This document shows, one piece after another, positions 17,601 through 26,464 of a stretch of DNA of 64,000 bases. The notes below the pieces were generated by a model. It did not search any database. It saw only the letters and a list, made by a program, of their open reading frames with translations, and had not been told where the DNA came from. The translations under genes and the position numbers were made by a program. Positions within the stretch are counted from its first letter, which is position 1. Every line of letters begins with the position of its first letter. Location of the stretch: assembly GCA_934408725.1 (NCBI GenBank), contig CAKRVB010000011.1:1-64000 (forward strand), written 5' to 3'. This stretch comes from an uncultured Marvinbryantia sp. GTDB lineage: Bacteria > Bacillota > Clostridia > Lachnospirales > Lachnospiraceae.

Positions 17601-18362
17601 TTATTCAAACACAGACTCTATCAGTTTTTTTGTATATACTTCTCCTGGAGACTGAATGATCTCATCTGGTGTGCCACTTTCGACTATTCTGCCCTCATAT
17701 AATACCAGAACTCTGTCACAGAACATCTGCACCAGTGCCAGATTATGGCAGATAAAAACAAATGACAGACCATGTTGTTCCTTTAATTTCTGCAGCAGCT
17801 CCATGATCTGCTTTTGAATTGTCACATCCAGGGCGCTGGTGGCTTCATCGCAGATCAGCATTTTCGGTTCCACAGCCAGTGCTCTGGCTATGGCTGCCCT
17901 CTGACACTGCCCACCGCTGACCTCATGGGGATATCTGGCTGCAAATCGTGGATCCAGCCCTGCCTGCTCCAGTACCTCTTCCACCCGTTTCTGAATCTCT
18001 TCCTTTTTCATTCCTCGATTGCGCAGGCTCTCTCCAATCCCATCTCCCAGAGTACGTCTCGGGTCAAATGAGCTCACCGGATCCTGAAATACCATCTGGA
18101 TGTTTCCATATAGTTCTCTCAGTCCATTGCCTTTTAACATGGTAATGTCTTTTCCCTCATATTTCAGGGTTCCTGATGTGGGATCTGTTAACCTTGTCAG
18201 CAATTTTGCCAGTGTGCTTTTCCCAGATCCTGATTCTCCCACTATTCCCAGCGTTTCTCCCGCTTTTAACTGAAAGCTGATATCATCTACAGCTTTTAAT
18301 GGAGCGCTTCCTTTTTTTCTGAAAATTTTAGTTAGATGTTCTGCTTCCAAAATGATACTCAT
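17601..18362 (-). CDS. peptide/nickel-family ABC ATPase (operon 1, second ATPase)
   Basis: 253-residue ATPase of the OppF/DppF/NikE class. Walker [16 protein letters not shown]-loop MVFQDPVSSFDPR, signature VSGGQCQRAAIARALA, Walker B MLICDEATSALDVT, H-loop ICHNLALV. It ends about 75 residues short of typical OppF because the C-terminal oligopeptide extension is absent, as in NikE. The start overlaps the preceding ATPase gene by 4 nt. It is the last gene of a five-gene operon. Confidence 0.88.
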   Translation of the reverse strand: MSIILEAEHLTKIFRKKGSAPLKAVDDISFQLKAGETLGIVGESGSGKSTLAKLLTRLTDPTSGTLKYEGKDITMLKGNGLRELYGNIQMVFQDPVSSFDPRRTLGDGIGESLRNRGMKKEEIQKRVEEVLEQAGLDPRFAARYPHEVSGGQCQRAAIARALAVEPKMLICDEATSALDVTIQKQIMELLQKLKEQHGLSFVFICHNLALVQMFCDRVLVLYEGRIVESGTPDEIIQSPGEVYTKKLIESVFE

Positions 18363-19165
18363 GTATTGACTGACCTCCGTAATACCGGAACCGCAGATAA
18401 TAATTTCTGTGTGTAGGCATCCTGCGGATCGTTCAGGACCTCCTCTGCTTTTCCATATTCCACTTTTTTTCCATCCTTCAGTACCAGAACTGTATCAGCC
18501 ATCGCCTTTACCACTCCCAGATCATGTGTCACAATGATGATGGAAGTTCCGAACAATTCTCTCAGATGGAGCATTTCATTTATGACCTGTCTCTGTACGG
18601 TCACATCCAGTGCACTGGTTGGTTCATCTGCAAACAGGATTGGCGGATTCATCAACATGGCAATTGCGATTCCGGCTCTTTGATTCATTCCACCGGACAA
18701 TTCAAACGGATAACTGTCCCACACTCGTTTTCCATCCTTAAAATGCAGCTTTTCAAATAATTCCATGGCGTGGTTTTTCGCCTCGTTCTTGCTTATTTTT
18801 CTGTGCGCACGCATGCTTTCATAAATCTGCTCCCCGATGGTCCGAATCGGACACAGGGAAGCCCCCGCGTCCTGAAAAATCATGCCGATCTGAGCTCCCC
18901 TGATTCGCCTTTTTTCTTTTTCTGATATATCCAGAATATTCTGTCCTTTATACAAAATATCCCCTTTGGTTACCATTCCGTTTGTTCCAAGAAGTCCCAT
19001 GGCAGCTTTGATCAGAGTACTTTTTCCACTCCCTGATTCGCCCACCAGGCCAAGGATCTCTCCCTGTCTCAGCGAAAAGCTGACATCTGACACTACGACT
19101 TTTTCGCCAAAGGACACCTCTACGGAATCGTATTTCAGTATTTTTTCACACATATTCTGTAACAT
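18359..19165 (-). CDS. peptide/nickel-family ABC ATPase (operon 1, first ATPase)
   Basis: 268 residues of the OppD/DppD/NikD class. Walker [20 protein letters not shown]-loop MIFQDAGASLCPIR, signature LSGGMNQRAGIAIAMLM, Walker [16 protein letters not shown]-loop VTHDLGVV. The Cys-rich C-terminal extension of OppD is missing, which fits the short NikD-type form. The start is uncertain between the ATGs at 19163-19165 and 19151-19153; neither has a strong ribosome site, so coupling to the binding-protein gene 12 nt upstream is likely. Confidence 0.88.
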   Translation of the reverse strand: MLQNMCEKILKYDSVEVSFGEKVVVSDVSFSLRQGEILGLVGESGSGKSTLIKAAMGLLGTNGMVTKGDILYKGQNILDISEKEKRRIRGAQIGMIFQDAGASLCPIRTIGEQIYESMRAHRKISKNEAKNHAMELFEKLHFKDGKRVWDSYPFELSGGMNQRAGIAIAMLMNPPILFADEPTSALDVTVQRQVINEMLHLRELFGTSIIIVTHDLGVVKAMADTVLVLKDGKKVEYGKAEEVLNDPQDAYTQKLLSAVPVLRRSVNT

Positions 19166-19177
19166 ACCCCGTCATTT

Positions 19178-20716
19178 CTAATTGATATCCAGATCTGCTG
19201 TCAATTCATAATAATCACATGGATGCGCCACCAGTCCGGTCACATTGGACTGCATAATCATGCTCATTTTCAGATGAGAACAGAATACATATGCATGATC
19301 ATCCAGCACTGTCTGCTGCATCTCAATCCCCAGATCACTTCTCTTGTCTGTATCAAATTCCTTTTCCATCTCAGCTGCCAGTTCTTCCAGTCTGTCACTG
19401 TGATAATGTCCATTATTGGATACCGAAGAATCCAGTGCACAGGAGGTAAAGAAATACTGTGGATCACCGGTAGGCGCAGTCACCATTGCACTTGCATACA
19501 CATCCCACAGGGTTGGATCTTTACGAATCGTATTATTATCTGAAGTACAGTTTACCTGAACATCCATACCAATCTCTTTCAGCGTTGCCTGCGCTGACTC
19601 TGCCAGCAGTGGCAGCTCCTGACGACTTGGATAAGTCAGCCAGCGGATTACCAGATCCTGTCCATCTTTTTCTCTTATTCCATCTCCATCCGTATCTATC
19701 CATCCTGCGTCTTCCAGCACCTGCTTCGCGCCTTCCGGGTCATAGCTTTCTGTGGTCAGATTCTGTCCGCCAAATGAAAATGTATCCGGGAATGCTCCCA
19801 CTGCCGGATAACCGTAACCATTCAGTAATACTGATACAAAGCTGTCTTTATCAATTCCCATAGCAATAGCCTGTCGAACTGCCGGATCAGAAGTAACCGG
19901 ACTTTCAAAGTTCATCCATGCATAAAATGCCCGGCTGGTCGGTGTACTGGTAAAGGTAAAATCTTCATTTTCAAATAACGGATAGCTTGCATACGCCATA
20001 CCGTAAGCTGCATTCACTTCCCCTGCCTGCAGCGCAAACGCCAGCGTATCACCATCAGAAATCGTACGAACTGTGACTTCATCCACGTTTACATCACCAT
20101 TCCAGTAATTCTCATTCTTTACCAGTTCCAGGTGATCATCTGTGACCAGTTCCGTTGCCACAAACGGACCTGTTCCGATCACAATCCCATCATCCGTAAT
20201 TCCGGCTTCTACATCAATAATGCATCCATAAGGATCACAAAGATAGTTGATCAGTGCCGGCTTTGGCTCTGTCGTCTTGATGGTAATCGTGTTTCCGTCT
20301 GCCTCAATCGAATCAATGCACAGATCTCCTGCTGCTCTTTCATGATGAGCAATCAGATCTTCCAGGCTTTCCTTTACCGCTTCCCCGTCACAGGCACGGC
20401 CATTGGAAAAAACAACGCCGTCATTCAACGTGATCTTCCAGGTCAGTTCATCTACATTTTCAAATTCTTTCGCAATCCATGGTTCAATTTCCATATCATC
20501 AGAATATTGAAACAGCGTTTCACCGATTCCATAACGGATACAGGCCCAGCCTGCATAAGTATTCTGCGGATTTACATCAGCCTCTTCATTTTCCGCATTA
20601 AATGTGGTGTCTCCGAATACAAATGTTTTTTTGTCTTCTGCTGATACAGCTCCCACAGACAGGCTGCATGCCAGACCAAGCATCAGTGCCATTGCAATCA
20701 CTTTTTTTGTCTTCAT
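19178..20716 (-). CDS. SBP_bac_5 substrate-binding protein (operon 1)
   Basis: 512-residue extracytoplasmic solute receptor of the peptide/nickel family (cluster C). The signal peptide MKTKKVIAMALMLGLACSLS is followed by VSAED; GLAC is a weak lipobox and signal peptidase I cleavage at VSA is also possible. Family blocks are IGETLFQYSDDMEIEPWIAKEFE, NGRACDGEAVKESLEDLI, IGTGPFVATELV, ENYWNGDVNVDEVTVR, SRAFYAWMNFE and AVRQAIAMGIDKDSF. The SRAFYAWMNF segment resembles NikA-type receptors, so a nickel chelate is a candidate ligand (inference). The ATG at 20716 has AAGGAG 7-8 nt upstream. Confidence 0.88.
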   Translation of the reverse strand: MKTKKVIAMALMLGLACSLSVGAVSAEDKKTFVFGDTTFNAENEEADVNPQNTYAGWACIRYGIGETLFQYSDDMEIEPWIAKEFENVDELTWKITLNDGVVFSNGRACDGEAVKESLEDLIAHHERAAGDLCIDSIEADGNTITIKTTEPKPALINYLCDPYGCIIDVEAGITDDGIVIGTGPFVATELVTDDHLELVKNENYWNGDVNVDEVTVRTISDGDTLAFALQAGEVNAAYGMAYASYPLFENEDFTFTSTPTSRAFYAWMNFESPVTSDPAVRQAIAMGIDKDSFVSVLLNGYGYPAVGAFPDTFSFGGQNLTTESYDPEGAKQVLEDAGWIDTDGDGIREKDGQDLVIRWLTYPSRQELPLLAESAQATLKEIGMDVQVNCTSDNNTIRKDPTLWDVYASAMVTAPTGDPQYFFTSCALDSSVSNNGHYHSDRLEELAAEMEKEFDTDKRSDLGIEMQQTVLDDHAYVFCSHLKMSMIMQSNVTGLVAHPCDYYELTADLDIN

Positions 20717-20740
20717 GTTTCTCTCCTTTTTCTTCATAAA

Positions 20741-21616
20741 TTATGATCTTCCAAAATGACTGTTTTTCGGATCCAGATAATCACGCACAGTATCTCCCAG
20801 AAGATTAAAAATTACTACCGATAGAAAAATAGCAATTCCCGGGGAAAGTACTACCCACGGATAAGTCTGAAGCATGCTTCTTCCTGTGCTCATCATACTG
20901 CCCCACTCCGCCGTCGGGATCTGAGCACCGAGTCCCAGAAATGACAACCCGGCCAGTTCCATCATCATCGTTCCTATATCCAGCATGGCAGTCACCAGCA
21001 CCGGTCCCAGCATATTAGGCAAAATATGGCTGATCATCAGCTGACCGGCTGAATCCCCGGCCAGAATAGCCGCATGAATGTATGGCACATTTTTTAATGC
21101 CAGTGTCTGACTTCTGGCAATACGGGAATATTTCGGCCAGCTGATCACAGCCAGAGCTATCACCGCATTCTGTATTCCACCGCCCAGGACAGCCGCAACT
21201 GCCATGGCAAATACCAGTCCTGGAAATGCAAGACAGATATCCGATATCCGCATCATCAGTGAATCCACGATTCCGCCAAAATATCCACACAGCACACCGA
21301 CTGCGGTTCCAAGCACAGAGATCACTGCCACCAGTATAAAGGTGGAAAAGATGCTGGCCCGTGCGCCACTGATGACTCTGGACAGCATATCTCTTCCATA
21401 GGTATCCGTCCCCATCAGATGCGCCGGACCTGGTGGCTGCATGGCACTTGTCAGATCCTGTGCATTCGGATCATATGGACAGAGCCGGTCGGAAAAAGCA
21501 GCCGCCAGAATTAATAGTACCGCCAGTACCAGGAAAAAGATCAGTTTCTGGCGAATATGACTCTTTCTGATCTTCTGTGTTCTGACAGTCACCTGTTTCT
21601 TTTCTGTATTTGTCAT
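20741..21616 (-). CDS. peptide/nickel-family ABC permease, C type (operon 1)
   Basis: 291 residues of the OppC/DppC/NikC group. A short N-terminal tail, then a first membrane helix (about 27-45) and RLCPYDPNAQDL. The characteristic periplasmic block is HLMGTDTYGRDMLSRVISGARAS. The EAA-type cytoplasmic loop is ALKNVPYIHAAILAGDSAGQLMISHILPNM. It overlaps the B permease by 4 nt. Confidence 0.9.
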   Translation of the reverse strand: MTNTEKKQVTVRTQKIRKSHIRQKLIFFLVLAVLLILAAAFSDRLCPYDPNAQDLTSAMQPPGPAHLMGTDTYGRDMLSRVISGARASIFSTFILVAVISVLGTAVGVLCGYFGGIVDSLMMRISDICLAFPGLVFAMAVAAVLGGGIQNAVIALAVISWPKYSRIARSQTLALKNVPYIHAAILAGDSAGQLMISHILPNMLGPVLVTAMLDIGTMMMELAGLSFLGLGAQIPTAEWGSMMSTGRSMLQTYPWVVLSPGIAIFLSVVIFNLLGDTVRDYLDPKNSHFGRS

Positions 21617-22578
21617 ACTTCATCGCCTCCCAGTCGAATTCTCGGATCCAGGAAACGATAGGATAAATCTGTAAGCAGATTCACTGCCACGTAAATAATG
21701 GCCATCCACATCACATATGCCTGAATAATCGGATAATCACGCATGGATATGGCATCCACAGCCATCTTTCCCACACCGTCCCACATAAAGATCGATTCTA
21801 CAATCGCAGTACCGCCCAGCAGATTTCCCACGGAAAGCATCAACAGAGTAAGGATGGTCACAAGTGAAGCTTTCATAACACTTTTCCATAATGTAACAGA
21901 AAATCTTATCCCCCTTGCTCTGGCACCTGCCACATAGTCTTTGCTCAGTTCATCCAGCACCGTTGCACGTACCTGCCGAAGATATTTTGCTGACATGGCA
22001 ATTGCCAGAGTGATCGCCGGCATGGCCACGCTTTTCAGACTGACATCTTTTGCGATTACAGGAAACCATCTCAGCCTGATTGCCAGTACATACATCAAAA
22101 TCAGAGATACAAAAAAATTCGGCAGACTGTTTCCGATAAAACTGAAAAACCGGATCACATAATCCGTCACACAATTCTGTTTTACAGCTGCCAGGACTCC
22201 AAGTGGAACCGATATGATAATAGTCATAACAATGGAAACAGCCGTCAACAGCAGCGTAGCCGGAAGCTTAGAAATAAAGGTAGCAAATACCGGCTTTCCT
22301 GACACATAACTGTTTCCCATATCTCCTCTCAGCAATTTTCCCAGCCATACCGCATACTGAGTCAGGAAAGGCTTGTCCAGCCCCAGCTGTTCTCTTGCCG
22401 CATTCAGTACTTCATCTGAAACAACCGTTCCCGTATTCTCCATTTTCTGTGTCACCACATCACTTCCGGCAATCCGCATCATCCCATAGGAAAGAAATGT
22501 GATGGCAAACAAAATCGGAATCAGTTGTATCATTCTTTTCAACACATAATGATTCATCTGTTTTCGTTCTTTCTTCAT
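21613..22578 (-). CDS. peptide/nickel-family ABC permease, B type (operon 1)
   Basis: 321 residues of the OppB/NikB group and first gene of the operon. MNHYVLKRMIQLIPILFAITFLSYGMM forms the first helix, GLDKPFLTQYAVWLGKLLRGDMGNSYVSGKPV is the family signature, and VRATVLDELSKDYVAGARARG is the coupling loop. Start choice is open: the ATG at 22578 follows an in-frame TAA and has no nearby ribosome site, while the ATG at 22557 gives the usual N-terminus. A GGAGGAG at about 22614-22620 is too far upstream for either. The candidate regulatory element at 22629-22684 lies 51 nt upstream. Confidence 0.88.
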   Translation of the reverse strand: MKKERKQMNHYVLKRMIQLIPILFAITFLSYGMMRIAGSDVVTQKMENTGTVVSDEVLNAAREQLGLDKPFLTQYAVWLGKLLRGDMGNSYVSGKPVFATFISKLPATLLLTAVSIVMTIIISVPLGVLAAVKQNCVTDYVIRFFSFIGNSLPNFFVSLILMYVLAIRLRWFPVIAKDVSLKSVAMPAITLAIAMSAKYLRQVRATVLDELSKDYVAGARARGIRFSVTLWKSVMKASLVTILTLLMLSVGNLLGGTAIVESIFMWDGVGKMAVDAISMRDYPIIQAYVMWMAIIYVAVNLLTDLSYRFLDPRIRLGGDEV

Positions 22579-22628
22579 TTATTTTCGAATAAAAGTTTAG
22601 CAAAATTTGTTTTCTCCTCCAACCCACC

Positions 22629-22684
22629 CAGGGGGATAATTTATGCATTCCTTTTTGGAATGAGATTATCTCCATATGGAATAT
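22629..22684 (-). promoter_or_regulatory. motif shared by both ABC operons, copy A
   Basis: On the minus strand ATATTCCA, 25 nt, AGGAATG, 7 nt, TATCCCCCTG. The same words occur upstream of the second ABC operon (29155-29209) with spacings of 25 and 6 nt. This copy lies 51 nt upstream of the first permease gene. Function inferred from position only. Confidence 0.5.
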
Positions 22685-22716
22685 CCTTCAAATATCTTTT
22701 AAAAATTCTTTTCCTC

Positions 22717-22746
22717 TTGCATAATCTTCCCTGTTGGATATAGAAT
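22717..22746 (+). promoter_or_regulatory. promoter for mscS
   Basis: TTGCAT (22717-22722) and TATAGA (22739-22744, spacer 16) or TAGAAT (spacer 18), about 50 nt before the mscS start. Confidence 0.55.
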
Positions 22747-22795
22747 AGGAAAATAAAATCAGCTACATAACATCATACCGGAAAGGAGATTTCTA

Positions 22796-23653
22796 TTGTC
22801 CCATTTTATAAAACAACTTCCCCAGACCTTCAAAGTTTTGTGGTCATCCAACCTGTTCAAGGCACTGCTTCTGGTAATTCTGATGCTTCTGACAATACGT
22901 ATCGTAAATTTTTGCTTTGACTATTTTAAGAAGAAAAACAATCTGCATACCAATTTTCTGAAGGGTGTTCTCCAGGCGCTGATCATCATCTTTTTTCTGA
23001 TCCAGATCGGCAGCCTGTCCGATGCCATGGCCAGCTTTTACAATTCTATCCTGATGTCATCTTCTCTGTTGGTTGTGGTGCTGGGCTTTGTATTTCAGGA
23101 AGGTTTATCCAATATCGTACATGGCTTTATTCTTACCTTTTTCAAGCCTTTTGATATTGGAGACCGTGTAAATGTAACGATTGACGGAGTGCAGATTACC
23201 GGATATATTCAGTCCATCAATCTACGTAATACGATTATCCGAAATGTTTATAATAACAGCAGTGTCATCGTACCAAATGCCAAAATGGATCTTTGTGTCA
23301 TTGACAACAGCTATTTTGATGAGAATTCTGTGAATTCCAATTTCCTGGATATTGAGATTACCTATGAGTCTGATCTGGATCATGCCTGCGAGGTTTTCTC
23401 TCAGATCATTGACTCACATCCTCTTGTAAAGGCAGCAAAAAAGCCCCAGGCTGAACCGACTAAGATCTTAGTCAGTGCGCTTGGAGCCAGTGGGATAACC
23501 CTGCGGGCCAGTGTGGTAACAGCCACCATCGAAGAAAACTTCACTGCCTGCAGTGACATCCGTAAAGAACTGATTCATCATTTTCATGAAGACCCGGTTC
23601 TGGATTTTGCCTATCCACATACCGTGGTGGTGCCTTACGAATCCGAATCCTGA
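22796..23653 (+). CDS. mscS: small-conductance mechanosensitive channel family protein
   Basis: Releases solutes under membrane tension. 285 residues with three membrane helices (about 18-42, 57-78, 84-105). Family blocks are VVLGFVFQEGLSNIVHGFILTFFKPFDIGDRV (pore helix and start of the beta domain), INLRNTIIRNVYNNSSVIVPNAKM and the C-terminal alpha/beta cage. It starts with TTG at 22796-22798, given by an AAAGGAG site 8 nt upstream; there is no ATG in range. It lies between the two transporter operons and runs against the second one, with 8 nt between stops. Confidence 0.92.
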   Translation: MSHFIKQLPQTFKVLWSSNLFKALLLVILMLLTIRIVNFCFDYFKKKNNLHTNFLKGVLQALIIIFFLIQIGSLSDAMASFYNSILMSSSLLVVVLGFVFQEGLSNIVHGFILTFFKPFDIGDRVNVTIDGVQITGYIQSINLRNTIIRNVYNNSSVIVPNAKMDLCVIDNSYFDENSVNSNFLDIEITYESDLDHACEVFSQIIDSHPLVKAAKKPQAEPTKILVSALGASGITLRASVVTATIEENFTACSDIRKELIHHFHEDPVLDFAYPHTVVVPYESES

Positions 23654-23661
23654 TTTGCTTT

Positions 23662-24549
23662 TTACAGATTACTTTCCCTGCGATTTGCCTGCTGTCTGCA
23701 GGCATTTCCTATATTCGTCAGACAAAGTACTGTCACCACCAGAAACAATCCCGGAATCAGTATGATCCACCAGGAACCTGTCATCAGAGCCTTTTCTGCC
23801 AGTGACAGCATACTTCCCCAGGTAATAATCTCTACCGGAAGCCCGATTCCCATAAAGCTTAAGGTGGCCTCTGACATCATGGCCGTTCTTACATTCATGA
23901 TGACCATAAACATAATAGCTGAGAAGAAGTTTGGTGCCAGATGCTTCCATAAGATGTGGAAAAAACCGCCTCCCATACATCTGGATGCAATCACAAACTC
24001 ACTGTTGCGAATCTGGCGCACCTCTGTACGTACCACTTTGGCAATACTGGTCCAGCTGGTCACTCCGATCACAAAGGAGAGACTGAGCACAGTCGCTTTT
24101 CCCATAATTGCCTGCAGCAGAATAATCAACAACAGCGATGGTACACTTAAGAAAATTTCTGTAAAACGCATGATCGCCTCATCAAGCCAGGCCGGTGCCA
24201 TTCCACTGAATGCACCGACAATCACCGCTATCAACGTGGAAATCACGGTAGAAAGTCCACCTATGATCAGTGAAATCCGGCCTCCATACCAGATCATGGA
24301 AAAAATATCTCTTCCCATCGTATCCGTTCCAAATAAAAACTCTCTGTCCGGTGCTTTATTATAATTCAGCAGATCCATATAAGTAGGATCTTTCGTCATG
24401 ATCCACTCTGCACATACACACCCCAATACAATAAGGAGCAGTATTGCCACGGAAACCATTGGTTTTCCCTGATACCATTTTTTCTTTTTCTCCGGAACTG
24501 TCTCCTGTATACTGCGAATACCGGTTAGTTCAAACGCTCTCTCTGTCAT
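23662..24549 (-). CDS. peptide/nickel-family ABC permease, C type (operon 2)
   Basis: 295 residues of the OppC/DppC group. Signature FLFGTDTMGRDIFSMIWYGGRISL after the first helix; coupling loop IRNSEFVIASRCMGGGFFHILWKHLAPN; final helices LIPGLFLVVTVLCLTNIG. It is the last gene of the second operon and overlaps the B permease by 4 nt. Confidence 0.9.
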   Translation of the reverse strand: MTERAFELTGIRSIQETVPEKKKKWYQGKPMVSVAILLLIVLGCVCAEWIMTKDPTYMDLLNYNKAPDREFLFGTDTMGRDIFSMIWYGGRISLIIGGLSTVISTLIAVIVGAFSGMAPAWLDEAIMRFTEIFLSVPSLLLIILLQAIMGKATVLSLSFVIGVTSWTSIAKVVRTEVRQIRNSEFVIASRCMGGGFFHILWKHLAPNFFSAIMFMVIMNVRTAMMSEATLSFMGIGLPVEIITWGSMLSLAEKALMTGSWWIILIPGLFLVVTVLCLTNIGNACRQQANRRESNL

Positions 24550-25550
24550 TGTTCCACCACCTCCGACTGCTCTGTGATTTCTTCTGCTCTCATGCGCGGA
24601 TCAATCTGTTCATTGATGGTCTGGCTGACAATATTACAGAAAATAACCAGAATTCCTGACATCATACAAAGGAGCATCAACAGATTATAATCATGGTATC
24701 TGGCACTTTCATAAGACAGTGCTCCTATTCCCGGATAGGAAAATACACTTTCTACCACATAAGTTCCCCCAAGTACATGAGGTACTGCTATTGCCATGAT
24801 GCTGAGGTATGCCGGCATCACGTTTCTTATACAGTGACGAAACATAATTTTTTTCTTGTTCAGCCCCTTTGCCTTTGCCAGCAGCACATAATCTGCCCTC
24901 ACTTCTTCCAGAATCTTGTTTCGAATCATATAGGCATAGTACCACAGATGTTCCAGGATCACGATCGTCAGCGGCATCACCAGATGCAGTGCCCGGTCTC
25001 CGATGTTTCCTGCATTCCCGGTACTGTAAGCGCCACTGCTCGGCAACAATTTCAGATTTACAGAAAAAATCAGAATCAGTACCAGGGCAATCCAGAATTC
25101 CGGAATACAGCTGGATATGGTCCCCAGCTTACAGAGAATCCTGTCTGCCATCTTATCTTCCTGCCAGGCACACACAATTCCCAGCAGCAGAGAACCTGCA
25201 AATATGCACAAAAATCCAATTCCTCCCAACAGCAGAGTATTTCCGATCCTTCCCCCAATGACTTCTGTTACATCCTGCTTATATTTAAAAGAAATTCCAA
25301 AATTTCCGTGCAGGGCATTTTTTACCCATTTTACATATTGCACCGATATCGGCTCATTCAGCCCCAGCTTTTCCATAGCCCATTCCCGTTCTTCCGGACT
25401 CATTTTTTCTGACCGTTCCCCATAATAAGAAACCAGCGGATCTCCCGGTGCCAGACGGGCTACATAAAATACAGTGATGGACAATATCAGTACCGAAAAA
25501 AGAAAAATCAGAACTTTTTTTCCGTAATATGCCATTTTTTTCTGTTTCAT
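24546..25550 (-). CDS. peptide/nickel-family ABC permease, B type (operon 2)
   Basis: 334 residues starting at the ATG 25548-25550, which overlaps the preceding ATPase stop as ATGA and has AAAGGAG 8-9 nt upstream; an in-frame ATG at 25619 lacks a site. GLNEPISVQYVKWVKNALHGNFGISFKYKQDV is the OppB-type periplasmic signature and IRNKILEEVRADYVLLAKAKG is the coupling loop. Six helices are predicted. Confidence 0.9.
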   Translation of the reverse strand: MKQKKMAYYGKKVLIFLFSVLILSITVFYVARLAPGDPLVSYYGERSEKMSPEEREWAMEKLGLNEPISVQYVKWVKNALHGNFGISFKYKQDVTEVIGGRIGNTLLLGGIGFLCIFAGSLLLGIVCAWQEDKMADRILCKLGTISSCIPEFWIALVLILIFSVNLKLLPSSGAYSTGNAGNIGDRALHLVMPLTIVILEHLWYYAYMIRNKILEEVRADYVLLAKAKGLNKKKIMFRHCIRNVMPAYLSIMAIAVPHVLGGTYVVESVFSYPGIGALSYESARYHDYNLLMLLCMMSGILVIFCNIVSQTINEQIDPRMRAEEITEQSEVVEQ

Positions 25551-26464
25551 GACCGTACTCCTTTCCCGGATCCGGTATGTGAGAGCAATGCGAAATGTCC
25601 CGGCGTGACTTCTGTCCATTCACTGTTTTCCAGTCCCTCTCCATCGAATGTCCGCAGCACCCGTTTTCTTTCCCTGATCGGATCCGGAACAGGTATTGCC
25701 GACAATAACGTCTGTGTATAAGGATGTATCGGATTGGCAAATAATTCTTCTGCATCTGCCAGTTCTACCAGTCTTCCCTGATACATTACTCCCACCCTGT
25801 CGCAGAGATATTCTACCATGGCCAGATCATGGGCGATAAACAGAAAGGTAAACCCGTGTTCTTCCTGCAAATGGCGAAACAGGTTCACAATCTGTGCCTG
25901 TATCGATACGTCCAGGGAAGCAATCGGTTCATCTGCCACCAGAAATTCCGGCTCCATGCTTAAGGATCTGGCAATCGCTACACGCTGACGCTGTCCTCCT
26001 GACAATTCTGAAGGATAACGATCCAGAAAGCTTTCATCCAGTCCTACGTATTCCATCTGAAATGCCGCTTCTTTCCGCAGACTTCCTCTTCTCGGAGTGA
26101 TATGCTGAATTTTCAGAGGCTCTGTTATGATATCTGCCACTTTCATTTTCTGATTCAGGCTGGATGCAGAATCCTGAAAAATCATCTGGCGTCTGGTCTG
26201 CAGCATTTTCTTGTTTTTTCGCACTTCTTTCTTATCACAGACATTATCATCTTTATACCAGATTTCCCCTTTTGTCGGCTGGTAAATATTCATAAGACAT
26301 CTGGCTACCGTAGATTTTCCGGAACCGGATTCTCCTACCAGTCCGAAAATTTCTCCTTTATAAATCTGAAAAGAGACATCATCCACTGCACGTACTTTGA
26401 TCTTTTTTGTCAGCTGAAACATATGGGTGAGATGTCTGACATCTATAAGTACTTCATTTTTCAA
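25547..26464 (-). CDS. peptide/nickel-family ABC ATPase, F type (operon 2)
   Basis: 305 residues. Walker A GESGSGKSTVARCL, Q-loop MIFQDSASSLNQKM, signature LSGGQRQRVAIARSLS, Walker B FLVADEPIASLDVS, H-loop IAHDLAMV. The C-terminal oligopeptide extension (VLRTFDGEGLENSEWTEVTPGHFA) is present but has none of the Cys residues usual in DppF/OppF. It overlaps its neighbours by 4 nt on each side. Confidence 0.9.
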   Translation of the reverse strand: MKNEVLIDVRHLTHMFQLTKKIKVRAVDDVSFQIYKGEIFGLVGESGSGKSTVARCLMNIYQPTKGEIWYKDDNVCDKKEVRKNKKMLQTRRQMIFQDSASSLNQKMKVADIITEPLKIQHITPRRGSLRKEAAFQMEYVGLDESFLDRYPSELSGGQRQRVAIARSLSMEPEFLVADEPIASLDVSIQAQIVNLFRHLQEEHGFTFLFIAHDLAMVEYLCDRVGVMYQGRLVELADAEELFANPIHPYTQTLLSAIPVPDPIRERKRVLRTFDGEGLENSEWTEVTPGHFALLSHTGSGKGVRS